Source: Acetobacteraceae bacterium
GTDB lineage: Bacteria > Pseudomonadota > Alphaproteobacteria > Acetobacterales > Acetobacteraceae
Length of the DNA: 32,106 nucleotides
Reading direction: 5' to 3'
NCBI GenBank assembly: GCA_003137135.1
Contig: PLFB01000115.1
Coordinates: forward strand, 25,848-57,953
The position numbers and the translations under genes are program-made. A model generated the notes under the pieces. That model was given only the letters and a program-made list of their open reading frames with translations. It did no database searches and was not told the origin of the DNA. This document shows positions 8,275-16,070 of this stretch, in pieces; within the stretch, counting starts at the first letter, position 1; each line of letters begins with the position of its first letter.

Positions 8275-9085
8275 TTCCTCGCCTAGCAAATACAGTGCTC
8301 GCCGGCTGGCGCGCGGTCGCCGAATCCTCGGCCACCAGCAGGCTCACGCCATAGCAAACCAGCAATCCCATACCCAGGCTGACCACGCCCGCGGCCGAGG
8401 TCAGCGCCAGCGTGCTGGCATTCGTATTGAGCGCGACCCAGACCGGTGCCGCGATCGCGCCATTGGTCGCGCAGGCGATCATCCAGCAGAGCGGCACCAC
8501 CACGATCTGCCGCCAGCCCGTGAGCACGGCGGTGAGCCGGAACGCAATGCCCGCCACGGTCAATGGCATCAGCGCGTTCACAAAAGTCCACCACAGCGGG
8601 AATTTGGCGATCACGAAGGGCTGATTGCCGAAATAGGTGTACATGGGCCGCGGCAGGTTGAGCCCCGGCATTTCGAGCGCAATGTTGACAATCGCAAACG
8701 CGCCATAGAGCACAAAGACGCCGCGTGACGCGATGCCGCGCCGAAAAATCAAGTAGGCGATCAAGGTCTGGCCGCCGACATACCACGCATAGACCGCCGG
8801 CATGTAGGACGGGATGGTAACCCCCCAGGCGGTAAGGAACGATTCCGAACCGATGGCGGGAAACCAGCATTTGCCGAGCACGTCGACGATCGGCTCGTCG
8901 AGGCTGGTGAGCGCGCCGCCGGCGAGAAACAGCAGACCGATCGGCGAGCCGGAGTCGCGCCAGAATTTCAGCGCGATGATCGCCATCATCGCGACCAGCG
9001 CCCAGTTGATCGTGGTCATCCAGAACTGCGCGGCGGCGGGCATGACCATGCCAACCGGCGCCACCAGGGGAAGTGTCGAGATCAT
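8258..9085 (-). CDS. Polytopic membrane protein of unknown function
   Basis: The 275-residue protein is almost entirely hydrophobic, with about seven membrane segments (for example FWMTTINWALVAMMAIIAL and VFVLYGAFAIVNIALEM). Polar conserved-looking stretches are SLDEPIVDVLGKCWFP and SYMPAVYAWYVGG. A faint resemblance to AveC-type spirocyclase membrane proteins came to mind, but I cannot support it. The ATG at 9085 has AGGAGG 7-12 bases upstream. It is the last gene of the five-gene operon, 5 bp after the previous stop. The final residues and the stop codon lie in the palindromic repeat. Confidence 0.78.
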   Translation of the reverse strand: MISTLPLVAPVGMVMPAAAQFWMTTINWALVAMMAIIALKFWRDSGSPIGLLFLAGGALTSLDEPIVDVLGKCWFPAIGSESFLTAWGVTIPSYMPAVYAWYVGGQTLIAYLIFRRGIASRGVFVLYGAFAIVNIALEMPGLNLPRPMYTYFGNQPFVIAKFPLWWTFVNALMPLTVAGIAFRLTAVLTGWRQIVVVPLCWMIACATNGAIAAPVWVALNTNASTLALTSAAGVVSLGMGLLVCYGVSLLVAEDSATARQPASTVFARRGTSSAF

Positions 9086-9090
9086 CGTTG

Positions 9091-9780
9091 TCAGCCCTCC
9101 TTGGCTTGTTTGTTGATCGCAATGACCGTGAAGACATAGAACAGCACGAGCCAGGTGAAGAACGCCGTCACCACCAGCCAAAAACCCAGCAGCCCGGTCC
9201 AGGTAAAGGGGCCGGTCTGGAAAAACGGGATCAGCGCGCCGGGCAGATCCGCCAGAGCCAGCCAGATGGACCAGAAGCCGAGCCAGCGCGGGTAGATATG
9301 GTTACCGCTGCCGTCGTTGAGGATGCAAATCCCGACGGCCAGGTTCTGCACGATGACGGTGCCGACGCCGCCGATGATCATGAACCAGGAGAGGTCATTG
9401 AAAACCATGATCACATCCGCCGGCGTGCCGGGGCGGTAGGAGATCGCCAGCCAGCAAAACGCCGGCAGCTCGACCGCGATGACGCCGAGCACCGAGGCCA
9501 TCAGCTGCAGATCCGCCATCACATGGTTAGGCCCTTCGATCCGCCGCAGTTGCGCCGCGATGACGACCGAGATGCCGACGAAAAGCGGTGATGAAAGCAT
9601 CAGCAATTCCAAGCCGATGCGCAGCCGCGTGTTGCCGGTGAACATCGCCACCACCGCGTCGGGCGGCAGAGTGGGCGCCGGCGGCGGCAGCCAGCCGGGC
9701 AGCAGAAACAGGCCGATCAAAGTCGTCAGCATGATCACCGGCGTGGTATGCGCGCAGATCAACTGGTTGCGTGTGTTCAT
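9091..9780 (-). CDS. Polytopic membrane protein of unknown function
   Basis: The product is 229 residues with about six membrane segments: VIMLTTLIGLFLLPGW, a long polar loop, LMLSSPLFVGISVVIAA, LMASVLGVIAVELPAFCWL, FMIIGGVGTVIVQNLAVG, WSIWLALADLPGALIPFF and LLGFWLVVTAFFTWLVLFYV. I do not recognise the family. GAGGGTGGG precedes the ATG at 9780. It lies 24 bp after the COX4-like gene and 5 bp before the next membrane protein, so all are one transcript. With the oxidase subunits upstream it could be part of a membrane redox complex, or a membrane enzyme acting on a hydrophobic substrate. Confidence 0.78.
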   Translation of the reverse strand: MNTRNQLICAHTTPVIMLTTLIGLFLLPGWLPPPAPTLPPDAVVAMFTGNTRLRIGLELLMLSSPLFVGISVVIAAQLRRIEGPNHVMADLQLMASVLGVIAVELPAFCWLAISYRPGTPADVIMVFNDLSWFMIIGGVGTVIVQNLAVGICILNDGSGNHIYPRWLGFWSIWLALADLPGALIPFFQTGPFTWTGLLGFWLVVTAFFTWLVLFYVFTVIAINKQAKEG

Positions 9781-9804
9781 GTCCCACCCTCGATTTTTTG
9801 TTGC

Positions 9805-10086
9805 TCAGCTGACAATGCGCGCCTGCCATTGCAGGATCAAAATGGCGGCGGCGACGGTGGCGATCCAGGCGTCGCAAAAAAATTTCAGGAGGAGCGGCGC
9901 ATACTTGATCTCCATGAAATCGCACATCACGAAGCGCATTTTGATCGCCGCGATGACAATGATGACGGCCGCGGTGCGGGAACTGGCGGCCGCGCCGTCA
10001 TTGCCAAGCCAACAGGAGATCAAGGTCGCCATAAACAGCAAGGCCATGATGACGGTGATCCGGCGGCGGAATAAAACCATCACCAT
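9805..10086 (-). CDS. Cytochrome c oxidase subunit IV-like small membrane protein
   Basis: The 93-residue protein has three membrane helices. The central block IKMRFVMCDFMEIKYAPLLL is the hallmark of prokaryotic subunit IV (COX4_pro/NorF-like) proteins, which normally sit beside a subunit III. Its start lies one base after the stop codon of the subunit III gene, a tight coupling that supports a complex. No subunit I or II gene is present nearby, so it is either an accessory subunit of an oxidase or nitric-oxide-reductase-type enzyme encoded elsewhere, or a module repurposed for this operon. Confidence 0.8.
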   Translation of the reverse strand: MVMVLFRRRITVIMALLFMATLISCWLGNDGAAASSRTAAVIIVIAAIKMRFVMCDFMEIKYAPLLLKFFCDAWIATVAAAILILQWQARIVS

Positions 10087-10087
10087 G

Positions 10088-10675
10088 TCATCCGATCAGA
10101 TACAGCAGGGCAAACAGCATGATCCAGAGAATATCGACGAGGTGCCAAAAGCTCGCGGCGGATTCGAGCAACACGAAATCCGCCGTTCGGGTCGCCGGCC
10201 GGCCAAGGCGCAGACCGGCCCAGCTCATCACGCCGATCGCCGCCAGCACATGCACCAGGTGGATGCCGGTCAGCGCAAAATAGTAGGTGAAGAACAGGTT
10301 GGTGTTGGGCGTGATGCCGGCCTGAAATTTTTCGGCGTAGTCGAAATATTTCAGCACACAGAACGCCACCGCGCAGAGCAGCCCGGGCAGGACGCAGAAC
10401 CGTGCGATGCGCGGCCGGTCCAGCCGGGCGGCCTGCACGGCGGAGGCGATGAACCAGGAGCTTGCCAGCAGCAGCAATGTCGCGGCGAGCCCCAGCGCCT
10501 GGTTCATCGCCGGGCGCGCCGCTTCGAACAGGGTCAGATTTTGCGCGCGGTCATGCGCATAGACCACGAACATGAAGCCGAACAGCGCCATGTCCGCGCA
10601 GATCAGCGACCATAACGCCGGCTCGCCGGGCCAATGGCCCGCTTCGTGACGCGTCGCCGCCAAGCATTCAGTCAT
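10088..10675 (-). CDS. Heme-copper oxidase subunit III-like (NorE/CoxC-type) protein
   Basis: This is a 195-residue integral membrane protein with about five helices. The family marks are visible: LWSLICADMALFGFMFVVYA at the first helix, FFTYYFALTGIHLVHVLAA, and SAASFWHLVDILWIMLFALL at the end. The length is that of short, five-helix NorE-type subunit III proteins. It starts 9 bp after the FAD oxidoreductase gene without a good ribosome site, so translation is probably coupled. Subunit III does not carry the redox centres, so this protein alone cannot reduce oxygen. Why it is in an operon with a desaturase-like flavoprotein is open. Confidence 0.87.
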   Translation of the reverse strand: MTECLAATRHEAGHWPGEPALWSLICADMALFGFMFVVYAHDRAQNLTLFEAARPAMNQALGLAATLLLLASSWFIASAVQAARLDRPRIARFCVLPGLLCAVAFCVLKYFDYAEKFQAGITPNTNLFFTYYFALTGIHLVHVLAAIGVMSWAGLRLGRPATRTADFVLLESAASFWHLVDILWIMLFALLYLIG

Positions 10676-10684
10676 GGCGCGGCA

Positions 10685-12025
10685 TCACGCCTGGACCAGC
10701 GCCATCGCGGCCTGCGCGGCGCGCTCGCCCTGCACGACGCAGGTGTTCACCGAGGATGGCGCATAGAGGTCGCTGGCGAACAGCACGCGGCTGCCCGGCT
10801 TTTCCTGGGCCTCGAACCGCCCGATGGCGGCGCATTGCCCGGGTTCCGTGATGGTCGCGGCATATTTCCAGCGCTCAGCGTGCTGAATCTCGATCATCCC
10901 GGAAAAGCCCGGAATGATTTTGGCGATGCGCGGGATCGCATCGGCAAAAATTTCCTCGTCCGTGGCGTGCAGCATGCGCTGACCCCAGGCATCATCAAAG
11001 AACGCCGAAACCAGGCCCTTTTCCGCCGGCGCCCGGCCCGGACCTTTGAGGTGGTCCATGACCAGGGCGGCGAGATGCGGATCGACCGGGGCCGGCACCT
11101 GCACGATCAGCGCCTGCACGTCCGGCACGCGGCGCAGGCCGAAATGCAGATTGACGCTGGTGGAATATCGCATATTGGCGAGATAGCCGAGTTGTTCCTG
11201 GCTCAGCATCGTCCGGCACAAATCAGCGACCACCTTGCCATCCGCGGCGACGATGGCGATGTCGGCGGAGGCGGTGCGCGCCGTACCCTCGGCATCGGTG
11301 AACGTCACCACAGCCTGATCGCCGTCCTGCGCGACCTGGTTGACCTGCACGCCGTATTCGACCGGCAAGGTCGCGGCCACCGCCGCCGCGAGTTGGTCCA
11401 TGCCGCCCTTGATGCAAAAGCTTGAATCGCTGCTGAGGTTTTTCATGAACCAGAAAAACTCGATGATCGAGGTTTCGTTTGCATTGTTCAGATATAGCGT
11501 GCGCAGGGACGGCTCGACGACGTAGTCGAGCAGTTCCTTGTCCAAGTGACGGGCGGCGTATTGCGCGACGTTGCCGCTGTCGAAGGCGGCGGCGGCGGAG
11601 ATCGTATCGAAACCGAGCGTGTTTCGGGCGCGCCACAAATCAAAGCTGATCCGCAGCAGGTTGAGCTTGCTGCGCCAGCCGATCAGCGATGTTTTCATCA
11701 GGCTGACCGCGAGCTGGCTCATATCGAGGTAGTGGATTTTGCCGTCGCGCGGCACCGCGATCTGGCCGGCGAGCTGGTCGATCAGGCCGTCCAGCCGCGC
11801 ATCGGCGATCAGTTTCAGGACGGCCTTGTAGCTGGAGGGCAGCACGCCGGCGCCCACATCGATCACAAACCCGCCTTGCCGCACCGTCCGCATCCGTCCG
11901 CCGGCGATGGTCTGGCGCTCCAGAATGCGCACGTCCCAGCCGGCCTCGCGCAGACGAAAACCCGCCGTCACGCCGCCGATGCCGGCGCCGATGACGATGG
12001 CGCGCTTTTTGACGTCCGTTTTCAT
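10685..12025 (-). CDS. FAD-dependent oxidoreductase, phytoene desaturase/protoporphyrinogen oxidase-like
   Basis: The 446-residue flavoprotein begins with AIVIGAGIGGVTAGFRLREA, whose GxGxxG is at residues 13-18, followed by the second FAD motif LERQTIAGGRMRTV. The C-terminal GSRVLFASDLYAPSSVNTCV, then GERAAQAAM, is the usual FAD-closing segment of the amine oxidase/CrtI superfamily. Known members desaturate or oxidise hydrophobic polyenes, porphyrins or amines. It is the first gene of the five-gene minus-strand operon, with GGATAAGG before the ATG. Substrate cannot be read from the sequence; an isoprenoid or alicyclic compound would fit the CrtC-like proteins nearby, which is inference. Confidence 0.87.
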   Translation of the reverse strand: MKTDVKKRAIVIGAGIGGVTAGFRLREAGWDVRILERQTIAGGRMRTVRQGGFVIDVGAGVLPSSYKAVLKLIADARLDGLIDQLAGQIAVPRDGKIHYLDMSQLAVSLMKTSLIGWRSKLNLLRISFDLWRARNTLGFDTISAAAAFDSGNVAQYAARHLDKELLDYVVEPSLRTLYLNNANETSIIEFFWFMKNLSSDSSFCIKGGMDQLAAAVAATLPVEYGVQVNQVAQDGDQAVVTFTDAEGTARTASADIAIVAADGKVVADLCRTMLSQEQLGYLANMRYSTSVNLHFGLRRVPDVQALIVQVPAPVDPHLAALVMDHLKGPGRAPAEKGLVSAFFDDAWGQRMLHATDEEIFADAIPRIAKIIPGFSGMIEIQHAERWKYAATITEPGQCAAIGRFEAQEKPGSRVLFASDLYAPSSVNTCVVQGERAAQAAMALVQA

Positions 12026-12116
12026 TGCCTTATCCGCTTCCTCGTTTGGCGCTATCGGCCAGCTCCTGCAAAGAATGTGTCTAGCGTTGGGGGAAACAAA
12101 TGTCGATAGGCTTATC

Positions 12117-12130
12117 TTGTGCGTGCTTAT
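12117..12130. promoter_or_regulatory. Weak candidate operator half-site
   Basis: TTGTGCGTGCTTAT keeps the right half (TGCTTAT) of the GTAAGC dyad but not the left. It is 92 bp upstream of the FAD oxidoreductase operon. It is listed because of its position; the match by itself is weak. Confidence 0.2.
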
Positions 12131-12152
12131 CTTTTAAGTACGAGGGGCCTTA

Positions 12153-12300
12153 GGGAAGAAAGCAGTTACTTTTTTGAAAAAAAGTAACCAAAAAACTTTT
12201 GATTTCCCCGGCCTTTGAGCGGCCACAGTTTGGCCGCTCAAAGGCCGGGGAAATCAAAAGTTTTTTGCGGAGCTTTTTTTCAAAAAAGCGACCTCTTGCT
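12153..12300. repeat. Palindromic terminator repeat with a perfect 36-bp stem
   Basis: The outer arms are AGCAGTTACTTTTTTG/AAAAAAAGTAACC on the left and a TTTTTTTCAAAAAAGCG form on the right. Inside, 12190-12225 and 12231-12266 are perfect inverted complements of 36 bp, including GATTTCCCCGGCCTTTGAGC, around a 5-base loop. Runs of A and T flank both sides, so it resembles a factor-independent terminator in both directions. It lies just downstream of the minus-strand CrtC-like gene. Confidence 0.88.
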
Positions 12301-12309
12301 TAACGCGCC

Positions 12310-13284
12310 CTAGCCGGGCTTATGCCAGCCATCCTCGATGACGCCGCGCGCCAGGTTTTTTGGCCGGCGCTTGCCCTGCATGATATTCGCGGTCGTTTCG
12401 AAATTCGCGATGCCGACAAGCTCACCGCAGGTGACGCGGGTCATCGTATCGACGCAGGCTATGCCGTGATGGAACGAAACGGCGCAGGGCGCCAGCGCCT
12501 CGAATTCGAGGTCCAGCGTCTCGCCGGTCATCAGCGTCACCTTGGCGTGGCCACCGCGGATGCATAGCGCGTCGGTCTCGACATAGGCCACGATGTCCAG
12601 CGTTTTGGTGAAGGTCACGGTATCGCCACGCACCACCCAGCCGAATTTCGCCATCGAGTCATCGGTGGTGTGCCAGGAGAGGAAGCAAAAAGAGAGTTCC
12701 TTGCCGAACACGCCGGCCAGCCAGCGATGCGAGAGCAGCGTGTCCCAGGCCCGGCTGCCCCAGCCGGCATCGCGGAAGCCGAGCGCGTCCACCTGATAGG
12801 TCTTGCCTTTGACCGTCAGCGTGCCGGTGACCGCGCCGGCGACTTCCATATGCGCCGGCGCGAATTCCGAAATCGCACCCTTCTTGGGGTAGCAATCGAT
12901 GCTGGCGTGGAAATCATGCACCCGCAGCGTGGAGGCGATGCCGTCATCGTTGATGGTCCACACGCAATCGCCGTCATAGTCATAGCGATGCGTGCCATCG
13001 CCGCTGCCAAAGCCGGTGGGGGACTGGTCCTGCGGCGTGACCGGGAGATAGCTGGTCTTTTTAAAAATCCCTTCGGGTGTCGCGGTAAAACTCCACAGCG
13101 CGATTTTTCCGCCGCCCGGCTGACCCAATTCGTGCCCGATCCGGTAAAACCCGCCGATCGATTGTTTCAGATCCCACCACAGCAGGACGACACTCTCTTG
13201 CCAGAGCGGGTCAGGGCCGGGCTTGTGTGACCCCAAATCCTTCGGGCCGTAGATTTCCACGGAACCACCGCCAAGAACTTCCAT
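12310..13284 (-). CDS. CrtC/AttH-like (lipocalin-fold) protein
   Basis: The 324-residue protein carries the shared motif as GFRDAGWGSRAW at residues 169-180 (R171, D172, W175, G176, R178), followed by SHRWLAGVFG. An N-terminal half rich in beta strands (VVLLWWDLKQSIGGFYRIGH) and a C-terminal half of similar character fit the two-barrel CrtC/AttH arrangement. Known CrtC adds water to a terminal isoprenoid double bond; most family members have no assigned function. GGAGGATGGC precedes the ATG. It is divergent from the kinase gene at 13476, and an AACG-N2-CGTT box lies 33 bp upstream. It is not close in sequence to the 14829 and 17239 paralogues. Confidence 0.78.
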   Translation of the reverse strand: MEVLGGGSVEIYGPKDLGSHKPGPDPLWQESVVLLWWDLKQSIGGFYRIGHELGQPGGGKIALWSFTATPEGIFKKTSYLPVTPQDQSPTGFGSGDGTHRYDYDGDCVWTINDDGIASTLRVHDFHASIDCYPKKGAISEFAPAHMEVAGAVTGTLTVKGKTYQVDALGFRDAGWGSRAWDTLLSHRWLAGVFGKELSFCFLSWHTTDDSMAKFGWVVRGDTVTFTKTLDIVAYVETDALCIRGGHAKVTLMTGETLDLEFEALAPCAVSFHHGIACVDTMTRVTCGELVGIANFETTANIMQGKRRPKNLARGVIEDGWHKPG

Positions 13285-13316
13285 GCCATCCTCCTTTGCG
13301 TCCAGATTTATGTTTT

Positions 13317-13326
13317 AACGAGCGTT
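13317..13326. promoter_or_regulatory. AACG-N2-CGTT box, CrtC-like side
   Basis: AACGAGCGTT with its flank GTTAGATAGAC repeats, in the same direction, the sequence at 13433 (14 of 18 bases alike). It lies 33 bp upstream of the CrtC-like start at 13284. The two boxes frame the divergent promoter region 13285-13475. Confidence 0.4.
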
Positions 13327-13418
13327 AGATAGACGATTTGGCCGCCGCCTTCAACCGGATTCGCGGCCGCCCGGGACGCGGTGCATGCGCCGCCGCATGA
13401 CGTATCGATGAAATTTTT

Positions 13419-13447
13419 TTGACGCTGTATCGAACGTACGTTATACA
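13419..13447 (+). promoter_or_regulatory. Sigma-70-like promoter with an operator in its spacer
   Basis: TTGACG (13419-13424) is separated by exactly 17 bases from TATACA (13442-13447). The spacer holds the perfect 10-bp palindrome AACGTACGTT (13433-13442). Transcription would begin about 13454, giving a leader of about 22 bases with GGGGAA before the kinase ATG at 13476. A repressor on the palindrome would occlude RNA polymerase. Confidence 0.6.
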
Positions 13448-13475
13448 GACGCAAAGACCAACGGGGAACGATCCA

Positions 13476-14729
13476 ATGAGCGATGACGCGATGGCGGCGA
13501 ACTTGCCGGAACGCTATTTGATGAATGTCACGGAAGCCTTGCGCGACCGCATCCTGCCGGAACTTTCGGGGGCGGCGCGGGACCGTTTGCAGGAATGCAT
13601 GACCATCATTGCCCGTGTCGTCAGCTTCCTGCCGCAAGCCGCCGCGCCCGAGGCGAAGGACGCCGCGCATCACGGCGCGCTGCTGGACGCGGCGGAGACG
13701 CAATTCGCCGATATGGAAAGCGCGATCTTCCATCCCCCGGCGGTCGTGGACAGCCGCACATTCAGCGCCGAGAAGCTGGCCGCCTATTTGCGCGGCCACG
13801 AGCTTGGCGGCCCGCACACCACGCTGACGAGCGCCAAGGTCCTGGCCGGCGGCCGCTCCAAACAGACCGTGCTGGTCGCGCAGACCGGCGCCGCCGGCCT
13901 GCCGGAAATGCTGGTCATCCGGCAGGATTGGTCGAGTGCCGTCACCGGCACCTCGGTGGTGACGGAATTTGAATTGCTGCGCCGGGTCGCCGGCGCCGGG
14001 CTGAAGGCGCCGATGCCGCTGATCCTGGAAACCGACCCCGCCATCCTCGGCTCGCCGTTTCTGGTCATGCAGCGCATGCCGGGCGCGCCGCGCGGCGATA
14101 TTTTCCATCCGCCTGCATCGGAACGGCTGGCGCTCGACCTCGCGCAACAGCTCGCCTTGCTGCACGCGCTGCCGGTTGCTGAGTTCGACGCGCTGGGCGT
14201 GCCGACCGAGGCTTTTTCCAAGGACCAGTTGCGCCAGGGGCTGGCCGGATTCCGCGAAACCTATGGCGCCATCGGGCTGCCTTCGGCAACGATCAACGCC
14301 GCCTTCGACTGGCTGGAAGCGGCGATTCCCACTGTCGATGGCGCGCGCGCGCTCACGCATAACGATCTTGGCTGCCATAATTTCCTGATCGACGGCGAGG
14401 ATTTGAGCGCGATTCTGGACTGGGAGCTGGCGCATATCGGCAACCCGGCCGCCGACCTCGGCTATATCAGGAATTTTGTCGGCAAAATGACCTCCTGGGA
14501 GCGGTTCATGGCCGCGTACGAGGCCGCCGGCGGTCCGAAGATCACGCCGGAAACGGTGGATTTTTATACGATATGGTGCGGCGTGCGGCTGTTCTGCCTG
14601 TTGATGAAAGCGCGCGCCGGTGTCGCCATGGGGATGGTGCAGGACACCGAGATCACCTATGCCTGCGCGCATTTCATTCCCCAGCAGCACCACGTCCTCT
14701 CCATCGAACTGCGTAAGATATTGTCGTAG
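13476..14729 (+). CDS. APH-fold phosphotransferase with an N-terminal helical domain
   Basis: This 417-residue protein has two parts. Residues 1-95 are helical (YLMNVTEALRDRILPELSG, then RLQECMTIIARVVSFL). Residues 100-417 are an aminoglycoside-phosphotransferase/ACAD10-type kinase with the catalytic loop LTHNDLGCHNFLI (D297, N302) and the metal-binding AILDWELAHIGNP (D315). All core kinase residues are present. Related proteins phosphorylate 4-hydroxyacyl-CoAs (LvaA and the kinase part of ACAD10/11). ATG 13476, with GGGGAA upstream, is preferred to the open frame from 13419, which is promoter. The N-terminal domain resembles the separate protein at 20106. Substrate is inferred from the CoA-metabolism context only. 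Confidence 0.85.
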   Translation: MSDDAMAANLPERYLMNVTEALRDRILPELSGAARDRLQECMTIIARVVSFLPQAAAPEAKDAAHHGALLDAAETQFADMESAIFHPPAVVDSRTFSAEKLAAYLRGHELGGPHTTLTSAKVLAGGRSKQTVLVAQTGAAGLPEMLVIRQDWSSAVTGTSVVTEFELLRRVAGAGLKAPMPLILETDPAILGSPFLVMQRMPGAPRGDIFHPPASERLALDLAQQLALLHALPVAEFDALGVPTEAFSKDQLRQGLAGFRETYGAIGLPSATINAAFDWLEAAIPTVDGARALTHNDLGCHNFLIDGEDLSAILDWELAHIGNPAADLGYIRNFVGKMTSWERFMAAYEAAGGPKITPETVDFYTIWCGVRLFCLLMKARAGVAMGMVQDTEITYACAHFIPQQHHVLSIELRKILS

Positions 14730-14820
14730 AAAAAAGCAGCGCTTTTCGAAAAAAACCTCGCCGCCGCGCAGCGCACCAAAAGTTTTTTGGTTACTTTTTT
14801 TCAAAAAAGTAACTGCTTTC
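14730..14820. repeat. Palindromic terminator repeat between convergent genes
   Basis: The left arm is AGCAGCGCTTTTCGAAAAAAA and the right arm AAAAGTTTTTTGGTTACTTTT, TCAAAAAAGTAACTGCTTTC. This copy has a short, GC-rich centre without a long hairpin. It fills the whole gap between the kinase stop and the end of the CrtC-like gene. Confidence 0.78.
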
Positions 14821-14828
14821 TTACCGAC

Positions 14829-15956
14829 TCACGGCATGAGCTTGACGACGTCGCCGATGGCGATGAAGGGCATATAGCCGAACCCCGCCTGCCCGTTGAC
14901 CTGGACCCGCACGGCGACCTCCCGGTGGTTTGGCCGCAATCGGCGCCCGTCCGGCATCACCACCTCTTCGGGGTCGGAAATGTCGTAGGTGTCGATCTCG
15001 CTCAACAGGCCGGCGCTGCGCCACACGCCCTGACCCTTGCCGTCATCATAGCCCGCATCATAGCCGAACCCCTTATACGCCCACGGGCGGGCCGCCGGTT
15101 CGGCGACGATGTCGTAGTGCCGGCCATCCTCCGTGACCGCGTGCACATGCAGCCGCCGGGGCGCCCGCGTGCCGGGAAAGGTTTTTACGTCCCACTCATA
15201 GGATTTCACTTTCGAGGCGCCGCCGGACGGCGGCCCGATATGGCCGGTGACATAGATCCCCTGCCCCTCGGCATTTTCGATCACCTGGATGCCGCCGCCG
15301 AGGTCGTCGCCGGCCATGAAGCCGACATAAAACAGCAACAGCCCCTTGCCGCCGGCGCGCGCCGCCGAGGGGAAATTATCCGTCACCCCCGGCAAAGGCG
15401 GCTCGAACCCGCCGACACCAGGCCGCACGCCCCAGCTATGGTCGCGCCAGCCAAACCAGCGCGCCGCGGCAAAAGTGCTGCCCTCGATCTGGAGCGTCCC
15501 GCTGGCGGTCATCAACTGATTGAACCGCAGATAATCCTGCGTCACCCGCCCAAAGGCGCGGTGCAGATGCGGCTCCTCCAGCACCGGCTCCATGAATTTC
15601 TCAAAAACCATATCGAACTGAAACGGCGCATCATTGGCCTCCAGGATATAGCGGATTTCCTGAAACGGTTTGACGATTTCGATGCGCAACGGCCCCAGCG
15701 CCTGCGACATGTCCGGCCGCAATTCGCGCGACATGCGCAGATTATGCTGCCGCGCCTGCGCCACGTGCACGGCGGCAAAGCCATCCATCACGTTCATATT
15801 CTTATAGGCCGCCATGCCGAGGATCATCCCGGCGCCGCCATCCGGCGCGGACGCGGTGACGACCGTGCGATCAAAAAAGCGGTGATCGCTGGTGGCGCAC
15901 AATTCAAACGGCAGGGCGGCTTGATGCATGAAGCTTTCGTCAAGGGCCGTCAGCAT
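14829..15956 (-). CDS. CrtC/AttH-like (lipocalin-fold) protein
   Basis: The 375-residue protein begins with LDESFMHQAALPFE, TSDHRFFDR and YKNMNVMDGFAAVH. The central motif is WFGWRDHSWGVRPGVGGFEP (R171-R178), and the C-terminal part has KGFGYDAGYDDGKGQGVWR and GFGYMPFIAIGD. Nearly every block recurs in the paralogue at 17239, so the pair arose by duplication; by eye about 45% of residues agree. CrtC hydrates carotenoids, and RDHSWG is in the position of its conserved His/Trp motif. CGGAG precedes the ATG. No signal peptide is seen. A GTAAGC dyad lies 101 bp upstream at 16057 and is shared with the divergent hydratase-like gene. Confidence 0.8.
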   Translation of the reverse strand: MLTALDESFMHQAALPFELCATSDHRFFDRTVVTASAPDGGAGMILGMAAYKNMNVMDGFAAVHVAQARQHNLRMSRELRPDMSQALGPLRIEIVKPFQEIRYILEANDAPFQFDMVFEKFMEPVLEEPHLHRAFGRVTQDYLRFNQLMTASGTLQIEGSTFAAARWFGWRDHSWGVRPGVGGFEPPLPGVTDNFPSAARAGGKGLLLFYVGFMAGDDLGGGIQVIENAEGQGIYVTGHIGPPSGGASKVKSYEWDVKTFPGTRAPRRLHVHAVTEDGRHYDIVAEPAARPWAYKGFGYDAGYDDGKGQGVWRSAGLLSEIDTYDISDPEEVVMPDGRRLRPNHREVAVRVQVNGQAGFGYMPFIAIGDVVKLMP

Positions 15957-16056
15957 GGTTTTACTCCGGCAAGGTATGAGAGCAGTAAATCCCGGTGGCC
16001 GCGGCGCCTGGCGGTAACGCGTGACTTAAGGCGGTTTCTTCCCATCACGCAAGGCG

Positions 16057-16070
16057 GTAAGCCTGCTTAT
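16057..16070. promoter_or_regulatory. GTAAGC-type operator box inside a larger dyad
   Basis: GTAAGCCTGCTTAT differs from the consensus GTAAGCATGCTTAC at two bases. It lies within an outer inverted repeat, CAAGGCGGT (16050-16058) and ACCGCCTTG (16084-16092). It is in the 324-bp divergent gap 15957-16280 and could serve both the CrtC-like gene and the hydratase-like gene. Nothing else recognisable is in the gap. Confidence 0.55.

Noticed and set aside
8258-9085. AveC-type spirocyclase assignment
   Set aside because: Only a loose impression from a polar stretch between membrane helices; no motif I could verify.
10088-10675. A complete terminal oxidase or nitric oxide reductase operon
   Set aside because: No subunit I or II or cytochrome c gene occurs in the operon or elsewhere in the window; only the subunit III and IV types are present.
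13308-14804. Long open frame on the minus strand opposite the kinase gene
   Set aside because: It is the antisense of a well-supported kinase with clear motifs; the translation is Arg/Gln/His-rich and low in complexity, typical of an antisense frame in GC-rich DNA.
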